Source: Marisa cornuarietis (lineage: Eukaryota > Mollusca > Gastropoda > Architaenioglossa > Ampullariidae). Taken from it: a stretch of 64,000 nt of DNA. Below the pieces are notes generated by a model. That model was not told the DNA's origin and searched no databases. It worked only from the letters and a program-made list of their open reading frames with translations. The number at the start of each line of letters is the position of its first letter. Within the stretch, counting starts at the first letter, position 1. The DNA lies in contig SMMW01000147.1 in NCBI GenBank assembly GCA_004794655.1, positions 866,001 through 930,000 on the forward strand, written 5' to 3'. A program made the translations under genes and the position numbers. Below are positions 34,547 through 45,700 of this stretch, in pieces.

Positions 34547-35875
34547 TTGATCGTCAAAATCCCAAAGAAAGGACCCCTTAGCGACTGCAACAACTGGCGA
34601 GGAATAACTCTCCTGTCCGTCCCGAGCAAGATCATGACAAAGATCATCATTCGACGAATCTCAGAGGCAACGGACGCACAACTTAGAGAAGAACAGGCTG
34701 GTTTTCGTAGAGGAAGAGGATGCACCGACCAAATATTTGCACTACGCAACATCATTGAACAGTGTACAGAGTGGCAGAGACAGCTCTACATTAACTTCGT
34801 GGATTTCCAGAAGGCATTTGACAGCATCCACAGAGAAAGCCTTTGGCGCATCCTGAGAGCGTACGAAATACCAATGGAAATTGTGCTGCTGATCAAAAGC
34901 TTCTATACGAACTTTTCATGCTGCGTTGGTAACAGTGATATCTGCTTTGAGGTCGGGACTGGAGTGAGACAAGGTTGCGTGATGTCTTCCCTACTCTTTA
35001 ACCTTGTCATTGACTGGGTAATGCGCCACACAACGGAAGGTGAACCAAGGGGCATAAGATGGACACTCTCCAAGAACTTAGAAGACCTAGACTTTGCCGA
35101 CGACCTGGCCTTGCTGTCACACACCCATCGACATATGCAGGAAAAGACGACTCGCCTGAACACCTTTGCGAAGCAGGTCGGACTGCACATCAGCCGGACA
35201 AAGACAAAAGTGATGACTCTGAACACCACCAATACAACACCGATCAACATAGAGGGAGAAGACCTGCCGATGGTTGAAAACTTCACATACTTGGGCAGCG
35301 TGGTCAAGCAGGATGGAAGAGCAGACCGTAACATCCAGAGCAGACTGAGCAAAGCCAGAGGCATCTTCTGTAGCCTAAGCAACATCTGGAAGTCAACCCA
35401 GTACAGCATCCATACCAAGCTGAGACTCTACCAGAGCCTTGTCCTGTCCACTCTTCTGTACGGCTCGGAGTGCTGGCGAATGAAAGACAGTGACCTCAAC
35501 AAACTGTCAGTCTTTCACACCAAAAGCCTGAGAAGAATCCTGGGCATCTTCTGGCCAAGGACAATCTCCAACGAGGAGCTACTTGCCCAGTGTGGGCAAG
35601 AGAGTATGACCACCATCCTGATGAAGAAACGATGGCGCTGGATTGGCCATGTCATCAGAGGCAAGAGCAACTCCATCACAAAAACTGCCTTACTCTGGAC
35701 TCCAGAGGGAAAGCGCAAGCGAGGCCGGCCCAAGAACACCTGGCGGCGAACTGTAGAGGCAGAACTGAAGACCCTAAATCACAGCTGGGGCACTGTGGGG
35801 AGGCTGCCCAGGACAGACAAAAGTGAAGGACCTTCATCGCTGCCCTACGTGCCGACAGGCATAAGGGGGCAGTAA
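34547..35875 (+). pseudogene. LINE reverse transcriptase, N-terminally truncated and frameshifted near the end
   Basis: An uninterrupted frame runs from flanking DNA at 34472 into the element. Numbering from there, residues 27-443 are RT-like: NWRGITLL (41-48), motif A with VDFQKAFD (catalytic D111), motif B GVRQGC (164-169), motif C DFADDLALL (D210, D211), a thumb region FTYLGSVVKQDGR (271-283), LLYGSECW (328-335) and the C-terminal GKRKRGRPKNTWRRTV (413-428). The catalytic aspartates are intact. Near 35795-35801 one base is missing relative to the expected frame. The following frame reads EAAQDRQK and then meets TGA (35824-35826), where this family normally has Trp. So it is non-functional but recently active in origin. 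Confidence 0.85.
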
Positions 35876-35898
35876 ATAAATAAATAAATAAATAAAAA
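34548..35898 (+). mobile_element. 5'-truncated non-LTR retrotransposon (LINE)
   Basis: Contains the reverse-transcriptase domain through the end of the coding region, then a (TAAA)n tail at 35873-35896 as RTE- or jockey-group LINEs have. The 5' end is cut just before the LIVKIPKKG segment, so the endonuclease domain is missing. Candidate target-site duplication: ATCTCGCTTTCT at 34536-34547 and ATCTCTCTTTCT at 35899-35910, 11 of 12 bases identical and placed exactly at both breakpoints. Both are pyrimidine-rich, which lowers their weight. This is the best-preserved retroelement in the window. Confidence 0.85.
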
Positions 35899-35914
35899 AT
35901 CTCTCTTTCTCTTA

Positions 35915-35915
<1 letters not shown>

Positions 35916-35950
<35 letters not shown>
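35916..35950. repeat. (AC)n microsatellite
   Basis: About 17 AC units immediately 3' of the LINE target duplication. Confidence 0.95.
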
Positions 35951-35951
<1 letters not shown>

Positions 35952-36695
35952 GCACAAGCGTGTACACAGTCTCATTCTCTCTTGCATACAGAGAGAGAGG
36001 TGAGGGGACTGAGAATGTGAATTGACGGAGTAGGCAATCGATCCATTTCAAGGGGGCGTAACAGTAGATAAGAAAAAAATCATCGAGAAAGAGTACATCC
36101 ATGAAAGTGAATTTTGATTGATTACGTCAGCAGCCCATGTCAAAAAAGGGTGACAACACATTGGCTTCACAATTCTATTGTAAAATATGGCTTTCCAAGC
36201 CTAAAGGACAGCGAAAAAGTTTGCATTAATTTGTTGTTTTAAAGCAACTCTAATGTTGTTTCATGCCCCTATTCTTACGAAGATGATCTCATTGGACTTC
36301 CTGCTGACCAGGTCGATTAGACATTTTTGCCTGTCAACCTATATCTTCTTGGTGTATTGGAAACTCCAGTGACGAGAGTTATGGAAATTATCATGGACCG
36401 ACGATAGAGTATTCACTTCAGCGCCATCATGGGGAGATGACTCAGTACTTTCTGGTACACGGCATTCATAGCGGCTCACCAGCATTTCCTAATAACCAGG
36501 TCTTGTCTTCCGCACAGAATGGGAAGATATAAAAGGCCCTACAAACATCAACGTAAGAAGTTCTTTATGTAGAGCATCTGACATTATATCAATCGGAACT
36601 CTTGCTTTTGTAGCGCATCGAGCTTATTGAAGTGGTCTTCAATACTTCGTGTGGGTGTAGGACGACGCTGCCATTAAGAATTACAACAAAACTGT
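35951..36695. other. no gene recognised
   Basis: No coding exon, RNA gene or clear repeat seen. Confidence 0.5.
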
Positions 36696-36772
36696 GCAGA
36701 ACACTTTAGAAAACTTTCTAGAATACTTTAGAGAACTTTACAGAACTCTTCAGAACGCTTTTACGAACACCC
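36696..36772. repeat. 10-11-bp degenerate tandem repeat
   Basis: Seven imperfect copies of a unit like AGAACACTTT / AGAACTTTAC in tandem. Confidence 0.65.
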
Positions 36773-39700
36773 ACACTCCCTTGAACCCGGATACGCTATA
36801 GGGTATCTTCCGTTGCTGTGCTGTCCTGCTGGGAACTGGCAGCAGAAGAAATTGAAAGCTTTTACCTTAAATTCGCATGTTAGGGGAGGCTGCTCAGATT
36901 CTATGCACGTCTGGCTGTCAGTTTCCCACACATTACTACAAGTTCACTCGATCTAAGGATCCCCCGCAGGGAAACCGAGCCTTGAACTAGTCGGCCTCCC
37001 CTTGAGAGTTTGTCTTATTCGTATATTTATGTCTGAACCACTTGTGTGTTAAACATGAATATTTTGGAAATCAATGGGTGATGAGAATGTGTTTACTGCT
37101 TTTTGATACATGTTTGATTGTGTTTATGAATGGGTGTATCCATGCTTGCAATGAAACAAACAGCAAACGACAAAACAGATTTCAAACAATCCGTGTAATG
37201 AGGCAGTTCTGGGCTTGTTTACCAGAAACATTATGGCGCCAACATGCTGGGAATGGTGGCAGGTGCCTTAGAATGTCCCAGTAGCAAATTAAAACAAAAC
37301 GAAACCAAAACTAAAACAAAAACATTGGGAAAAAAGCAGCAAATGCCTCCATCCCCAAAACAGATGAAATCCCACATCACCCCCTAACAACATAAGACTC
37401 AAGGTTGTAACGAAACATTGGAAATATTGACAGATTAATGCACACGAACATTGTTGACGGGGGGGGGGGGCTAATATAATTCAAACTAACGGAAGTGAGG
37501 TTAGTGGGTGGGTGGACATATGTTTTCTGCGCGATAACAACAAGAACGACAACGGATGACATGGCCGTGCGTGGACACGGCGACAGGTGTTTTCTTGCGT
37601 TTCACAAGTCCTCAGAAAGCAGCCATTTGTTTGAACGACCCTGCAGCACTGTCTGCCGTCATGTAGGACCATTGAGGATAAAAGATATTATCGACAACGA
37701 CACGGAAAACATTTTATTTTCAGTCAACCTTTCTGCAGCACTGTTCACAGAGTTCGTCTACATTGAGGTCACAGAGAGCAGGGACAGGGGTAGGGAATAG
37801 TAGGAGCGGGTTAGGGCGGGGAAGAAGACGAGGAGGTGTTGTGGCTTGTGACGCAAAGAAAGAGTAAGAGGAGGGGGTAGGCACGTCTCGAATCTTCAGA
37901 CAACATAGACAGTGCAAGACAATTAAAAGTTAAAATGGACTAGAGGGTTTAATTCGTTGTCTGGACTGTCAAAGTGTTGGATTCCCAAGGCCCAGACTTT
38001 TTAAAAGCCAAGACTTTGAACGCCTTAACCCCTGCCCCAGGCTCCGTTAAAGTCATTTAAGCCGATACCACCTCCCCAGCCTGAATATCGTAGCGAAGCT
38101 GTTACCATGGTGACTAGAGCCTACGCACTGTCAGAACATGTGTTCAATTGACACCGGGACTGTTTGAGTAGGATGGTGTGAGTAGGACTATGGGAGTAGG
38201 ATCTGGACTTTAAATATCCTTCTGATATTGTCCCACTACCACACAAATCAGCTGAAGGATAATTAAGCTGAAGATAATAAATTCATGGTTCATAGATAAT
38301 AGGTTGTTCTGAAATTTGTCGGCGAGTCTCATCGTTAAGCAGCCTCGTTGTCTATTTTTCATATTTCCTGCATTTTAAATGTTTATTTAAAAATATCTTT
38401 GAAGCAAACCAAACTATATGACATTATGGGATTCTTTCCGTCATCCATAACCAATACTATAACCAAACATGAGGTTCTGTAACAATAACTAAAGCAAAAG
38501 TCTAAGCCCTTCACAAAATACTCAAAATTTAAAGAAGGTAGCAAACCATTCAGATACCAAGTTTTTAAAGACAAAAATATATTAAACTATAACAAACCGA
38601 AGGTCCTCAAACAGCAGAAACTAATATAGTACATAAACGTAAGCAGAAGTCCAGATTAGGGCAGCACAGGGGATCAGGGAACCTGTTCGGTGCACGGAAA
38701 ACTGCGGACTTAAGAGGCCTTCTGGACACCAAGAGTAAGAGACCTCAACAGGAAAAAAGGGAACCAGCAACAGTAAACAACACCAACAACTGTCAACAAC
38801 ACCTGTGGGGTCACGGAGCAGCGATCCCCTCCCACACCTCCCGTAACCTCTTTCCTCTTCCATTCTTCACTCCCCATATTTCCCCAGACTTTTACCCCAC
38901 AATGCAAAATCGCCTTTAGGTCGAAGAACTTTTCCCTCCCAAAGTCAACAACAACAACAACAACAATGGTCGTCTTTTACTTTTTGCAAAGATTAGATGT
39001 TCTAATCAGTTGAGAACGCTTAGTTAAACTGGGTTGACTAAAATAATTGCCCCCAAACGAAATATTTCGCTGACTGAGAACACAGAGCAAGAAGATGTAA
39101 TACCATGTCACCTTTACTGTCTTCCTATTTCTCTCAACTTTCCTTTTTTTCTGTTCAGAGACTTCAAAGTTGCTGGCTCAAAAGCAGACGAATTCAATGT
39201 TCGTATTACCACATATGGAGGTCTGATTTTTCACTGTCGTTATAATTCTGTCTGTGCATCTCTTTGTCTTCTTCATCACGCTATTTTCCAGAATCGTCCG
39301 CTAACACGTGAAAAGAATGGCTTCCGTCTACAATTATGGAATGAAAATATGAAGCACATTTATCAGCAACCCCCACGCTGTCACTTTTGCTTCTCAGACG
39401 TTATATGCACTTCATTTCTGCCCTCGGCTCAACGCGAGTATCCTTCTAGTGTAACATTTATGGCTTCAGCTGAAGAAAATTAATCGAGTGAGTTTCTTCA
39501 CTTGCCAGCTCTGGATTTAATTGTTTACTTTCAAGTCCTTCGGCCAAGATGGTGTGTCACTGAAATTCATGGCAAAAATCCTTAAGCGTCAGCACGGAGC
39601 TCAGCCATCGAAATTCGCATCTTCAGACCCAAAGGCCGCTGACGTGAGGGAGAGCGAGCAGTTAGTTGGTCGGTTGGGAGAAGAAAGAGGGTTAGGACGA

Positions 39701-40056
39701 GAAAACAAGGAGTAGAGTAGGAATTGAAAAGAAGAATTTGTTGAGCAGGGCATTTAGGAGTTTTATAGAAAGATTAGTTGAGTAGGACATTAGGCATTTT
39801 ATTAGGAACAGCAAGGAAGGACTCGAAGGGTAGGAATGGTATTCTTTTAAAATAAGTTATATGTAAAAATCGGTTATAAACGAACTTTTTCATTTAAGTG
39901 TTTTTTTTTGTTTTTTTAATTTGTGATTAGTAAAGTAGATAGATTCGTTAAACAAATCCTTCTTTTTCTTTTAATTTGTGTGAAAGAGCACATACTTGTC
40001 AGGCTCCGTGAATGTGTTAGAAGTGAGTGAATGATACACTTCGCGGTGTCGTGACA
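36773..40056. other. no gene recognised
   Basis: Holds a G-run at 37459-37470, a (CAA)n run at 38946-38967 and a two-copy 36-bp repeat at about 39738-39810 (TTGTTGAGCAGGGCATT / TTAGTTGAGTAGGACATT). The open frame ending at 39483 starts from TTG and shows no known domain. Confidence 0.45.
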
Positions 40057-40125
40057 GTATGTATGTATGTATGTATGTATGTATGTATGTATGTATGTAT
40101 GTATGTATGTATGTATGTATGTATG

Positions 40126-40155
<30 letters not shown>
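40057..40155. repeat. (GTAT)n microsatellite
   Basis: About 24 uninterrupted GTAT units. Confidence 0.97.
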
Positions 40156-40156
<1 letters not shown>

Positions 40157-40802
40157 GGAGTCGTTTATTTCTTTTAATTTGTAAACAGTCCCACAACCTG
40201 GCTGATCGATTACATAACTTTCTTAGCTCAATTTAACTCATGGAATTAAGGTTTGTTTGTTGTTAATTATGTTATCAAATGAAAACGCCCAGGACATTTT
40301 GTGATATACGTTTTGTGTGCTTAAAATTATATGCGATTCATGTACTGAAAGAGTCTGCCTGCGTAGTAAGCAAATAACGTTTTGATGTAACTAGTGTGTA
40401 GTTTAGTATGGTGCTAGAGATACTCCATTTCAAAAACTCTTCTTGGTTGTTCCCTCCTTACTCCTAATAATTAAAGAGTGATAGCAATTACCTTGTGACA
40501 TCGTAAACAGTTTCTTTACAAACTAATCTTGAAGCAAACAAAAAAAAACTGAAATAGGAAATTGGGGGCTAAATGATTCAAAATGTTAATATCTATCAAC
40601 CCCATTTCATTTGCCTTTTCATTAAGAAAGTGCTCATTTTCCTTTTATTTGCTCATATTTTAACACATTTACGCTGCAATGCATTTTGCTAATCTGAGCT
40701 ACATTTACGATTCATTTTGTCAATAAATCTGAGCCGCATAATGTTTTTTCCTTATGATTAAAAAAAAATGTTTTCTTGAACATATTTTACTGCAAATTTA
40801 GT
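40156..40802. other. no gene recognised
   Basis: AT-rich DNA without structure that I can identify. Confidence 0.5.
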
Positions 40803-40803
40803 A

Positions 40804-40895
<92 letters not shown>
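40803..40895. repeat. (ATC)n microsatellite
   Basis: About 31 uninterrupted ATC units. Open frames here (poly-Ser or poly-Met) are artefacts of the repeat. Confidence 0.97.
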
Positions 40896-40949
40896 AGGGT
40901 ATCTGCACATCCGTGGAAGGGACTCGATGGGCTAGAGGTAGAGGGTACA

Positions 40950-41127
40950 AAGGTGACGTAATGGGCTGACGGTGCCTATGAGTGAGACAGCGTGTCATGA
41001 GTTAAGGATACAGTGGAGTGACGTAGCAGGTAACCAATGACCGTGAGTGAGGAGGGACGTACTGAGCTGAAGAGTGAAGCAACAGGTTACTGGTGGCCGT
41101 GACTGAAGAGTAACGTAATGTGTGCCG
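40950..41127. repeat. degenerate ~60-bp minisatellite
   Basis: Three diverged copies starting near 40953 (GTGACGTAATGGG), 41018 (GTGACGTAGCAGG) and 41074 (GTGAAGCAACAGG). Each continues with a TGNCCGTGANTGA block and GAGNNACGTANTG. Confidence 0.6.
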
Positions 41128-44100
41128 ACGTTTTCTCTTCCTTAGAGAGGGTCCAACTGGTAGGGTGTAATGACTACAGCGAGAGGTGGTGTTTTTTTTT
41201 GACAAGATCCTCCTTCAGAGTAAGGGCAAAGGGCTGAGAAAAATGGTAGCATTGCAACAGCGGGCTTGTGCACTTGATCAATCTGACACACAGCCTGGAA
41301 ACGAACACTAGCTCCAACAGCTAACATTTATAACAGGGACTCGCTTAGTCGCTGCAGTGTAAAACTGATGAAAGCAAATTTCTGTCCCTTAAAAGCTCAC
41401 AACACGTACAGTTCTTAATGATAGAGAACAGTACAAATATAAGGTGACTTTTTTTGCAAGATGGCCAACTGGCCCATCAAAATTAACCTTGTAGAACTCT
41501 TCTTAAAAGAAGAAGCGAATGAGCGTTGACATGGTGGACTGTGTGTCCAGAACAACAATGCACTTTGAGGAAGTTTTCTGGATGAGGAAAGATAGTGGGT
41601 GTAATTAAAGGGACACACACTGTCAACAACTACAGGTCGTGTAAAGAGGTGCTACATCAAGTTACAAATATGTATTCAACATGGTATTGGTGACACACGA
41701 AAAAAAGAAATAAAACTCCCATAAATGGTACCAAGAAATACATCTAGCCATCACATGCACATCAGAATAACATAAGGCCACTTCAATACCCGTCAGGGCA
41801 GTTTCAAAGGCGTCTTACAGATATCCTTTATCACAAAGGAGCTTTGTTACAGGCGTTTGCTTCACAAAACATCCACCTGCACATCTGATCCACTGCTGTC
41901 TTTATTTATCCACTGATAAACACTTTATACTGTTACAAAGCTCTTTCTTTACAGTCACTGACAATAACAAAGCTACGAGTTTTCCGCTATTCAGTTCCTT
42001 TCACTTAAATGGGCTTCCTAAGGCTACATTTAAGCTACTTTGATGTCAGCATACACAAAAATCCATGGTTTGAAATTGTGGAGCATAAACGTAATCAAAC
42101 TTGCGTTTGTGTTTATTAAAACGGTCCCTCCTTACTAGAGAGGCGGGGGGGGGGAAATGATCTAGTTCTGCTAGTCGTCTGCACTCAAAAGTTGAGCTGA
42201 AAGTGAGTGTCAGATGCAACTCTTGTTGACATCCCAATGCAGCATCTTTATTTGTTATTCTAAATATTAAGGGGAAAGGTTCACCAGGGTCACATTTGAA
42301 GTTCTTTGTGCCGCCAGTCATTCCAAACAGTCTGTAAAGAGATATTACTTTTAAGGGCAACAAACCTTATCAACTGGTCTTACTTCAATTGCTCTCTTCT
42401 GTTTCTATTTTTAACCGACCACATTTATCAAAAATGGGAGGGATACGTAAATTTACCACTCAGGCTTTTGTCTCCTGTTTTCATTTTCCTGATTCTCTAG
42501 AAGGAGTGAAAGTCTTCCATTCTCCTCCATTTGCTGATCTCGCTCACGTTTTCTTGGCTGGTGTGAGTGAGGGTTAAACAATATCCTCACCCCTATCACT
42601 TAGGCTATCGTGAGTATTATTATGTTGAGCAAAAAATTGAAAGAAGGAAAGAAGGCAGGAAAGAAATTACAAATGGAGATGAAGAGAGGTGGAGAAAGAT
42701 GGAGCACGCTAAGTTTTTTTTCTTTCTCGTTCTCAAGGCAGAAGTTTTTTTCTCTCTCCCTTCCTTTTTTTCTCTCAGTCCTTTATTCGTATCTCCCTCA
42801 GTCACGTATGCTAGACTTTAAATCATAGAAAGTGACAAGTTCATTTTTGTTTAAATTGCTGCTTCTTCGCCACACAATATGATATAGTTATAGGTGATGG
42901 CATGTCTCTAGGCACTAGCTTGAACTTTCTGTACTACTGACCAACAAAATACGCCTTCTTCCTGCTGGCAACCATGGAATCACTATAGAGTAAATATAGG
43001 GGAGTAAGAGGTCTACTGTTGAAATAAAATCCAACGGGATGTGAACAGAGGCGCGAACGGAAGATTTCCTCAAAAGCAATTTTTCCTGTTCCACCATCCC
43101 TCCTAAACACCCCCCCCCCACAAAACCAGAATAATGGAAACGAAAGAAAGACAACCGACAAAAACAAACTTAGCAAAGCAGCGTTAAGAAAAACAACAAC
43201 GACAACAACAGAACGTAGAGCCCCAAAGAGAAAGGGTATGTGGTATGTGGTATGCGTTTAAAGTCCTTCAACACTTTGGTGCTAAAGCTGATGTCAAACA
43301 GACTGCTGCCTTCTGATCCTGTCGACGGAGGATTTTCCCCTTTGAGCCTGCGCATGCTCATTCAAGCAGGTGGCAGCTAACACTGCTTTGGCTTGGCCAC
43401 CCTGTTATCTCGTGTCTTGCCGCCATTTTTAGTTTAACTCAAACATGGCATGGACACGAAGATTGCCCCGTAGACTCAATAAATTCCGGCACGTTGGACT
43501 TAAGTGGTATGCCGACTCCATCTTTTCGTCTCGAGAAAGAAAACCTTTGGTAGCTGAAAGCGATGCACTTCGTGGCAGGCAGTTAAGTTAAAACATTCAA
43601 TCAGGAAGTTTTGCTGGATAAACTTTTTCCTTTGCCTGTTTTTTTTCTGGGGAATATGTTGCACAATTGATAGTTCTGAGCTTCGTCTTTCTGTCTGAGA
43701 GAGTGAGGTAAGGAAAACAGAATATAAATAAATAAATTTCTGAAGGTGAAAGTCGGAATTATCCGTAACACATTTTATAACAGTTTACACAACCGCTTTA
43801 GACTCAGCCATTTGATGTGTCGAGTCATTGTCCTTGTCCTGCTTCTCCAGCACGTACTAAGTAATGTTCTAATCTTTTTTGTTGTGGGTTTATTACGACA
43901 TGTTTGTCAAATGCTCCTCTAGAACAGGTGAAGTCCAAGAAGATAACTGATGGGTTAGGGGTCAGTGATGAAAGTGATATTTGTTCTGCTGATACGTGAT
44001 GTGCAGACTGAAAATTGCCTTCTTCCAAAGTGCAAAGAATTGTTGCTGCTAACTTCTTAAAACGCATCTCCCACTTTGCACTGCAGTAGAAAGTCGTGTT

Positions 44101-45700
44101 TAAAAAAAAGAAAATAAAAGTAATTAAATAAGCATTATCAAACGTGAGCACTGCATATAATAATATTTTTTCCTGGTATCAAAACAAATAAATGCAAAAT
44201 AAAAACAGTTGTTTAAAATGGAACCGAATGAGACGAAACAAGCAACGCTTAAAACAGTGACAAGAGCAACGAAAATGCCTTTAACAAGCAGTAATATCAT
44301 TTTTACTAGGTACCCCCAACCAAATTATTATCTTATTAACTACTTAAGGTTTAAAGTTTCATTAACTGATACGCTCTTCAAATATAGGTTGTCTTCCTTT
44401 TCGTTTTGTTCAAAGTTAATATTTTATCTTGGAGCAGAGAAAAAGAGTGAAGCATTGCTTGAGGCCCTAAAGGCTATAGTTATCTCAAGTCATTGCATCC
44501 CAAAGAAGAAAACAAGAACCGTTTCACTTTCACAAAGTTTGCCAGAAAACGATCAATCGAGTGTCAAAACAAAGTTTGTTTTCTACCCAGCAATCCTTTT
44601 AATCAAGTCGAAGAGCCGACTGATCTTTTGGAACTTAAAAAAAGGAACACCAAGACAAATAATCGCGCATGGAAACAAACAGACCAATTGTGAACTGCTT
44701 CAGTGTGCCTGCTGGTTAAGATCAATAATTAATTTCCTGATGATCCTCACTATAAAGGCTGAGTTTCCTTGGCTGTTTAAGACTGTCCAAAGGTTCTTAA
44801 AATGACAGCTCTGTGTACTAGGCATTCTCAAAATCAAACATTTTGCTGAAAACGAAACGCGTCTGACATTTCTTCATAGGCTGTAAAACGTCCGTTGATT
44901 AAGCTTCTTGGGGGGTTTGTAGTGATTCTGCTTTGCTTTAGGCTTCAAGAACAGGTTTTGAATGTTGATGATGCTTCGAGTCTTGACTCAAACGCTGGGT
45001 GTGTCGCCCTAAGACATAGCCTGGGCTAAAAGAAACCAAATCCCTGGATCAGAGGGACACAAAGGATGGAAAACAAATGTTGCCTTATTATTTTCCCTTC
45101 ATTGATTGAATGATTGACCCAGACAGCACAGACTTCTATTTTGATCAAGACATCTCCGAGAAGAAGTGGAAAAACAGGTTCAAGGTCGTAAAAGGAAAAG
45201 CAGTACAATACCGGTGTACAGCAAAAAATTTAAGGGTAAAAGTTGATAGGAAAAACTTTTTCTACATGTTTTGTCTTCGTTTTACAGAAGTTTTTTTAGT
45301 GTGGCAAGCAAAAAAAAAAGTCTGGCAAACTTTGAAAAATTCTAGCTTCAAAGAGCACGGATCTAGCAACAAAAAAGGAAAGAAATGTCGATAGACGTTG
45401 ATTAAAAGGAGTAATGGCAGTCTCATAAATTGGCATATATTTGTGAGAAAAAGTTCTGAAAAACTTCAGCATATACGCGTAATAAACCCGTTTCCAATTT
45501 TCAAAATGCCTATCTCTGAACGCTGCATTCTTGTATCCAGCTTAGATTCAAAACTCCTCTTTCTATTTTTCTCCATTGGACCAACCATTTGTGAGGGTTA
45601 TTTTGTACTACTCCAATCTTCATTCTGATATGTACCATTCTGACATGTGACTCCAACCACTTTCTAAATTCTTTCACTTATTTATTGCATATTTGTTTAT
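41128..45700. other. no gene recognised
   Basis: Contains G- or C-homopolymer runs at 42145-42153 and 43111-43120. The longest open frame (ATG at 44218 to 44805, about 195 residues) is AT-rich, Lys/Leu/Ser-rich and unrecognised. A frame at 45110-45394 is likewise unrecognised. Neither is called. Confidence 0.45.

Noticed and set aside
45110..45394. Frame with an EKKWKNRFKVVKGK segment, faintly like a PH-domain start
   Set aside because: The resemblance covers under 20 residues, the rest does not fit the fold and there is no exon structure.
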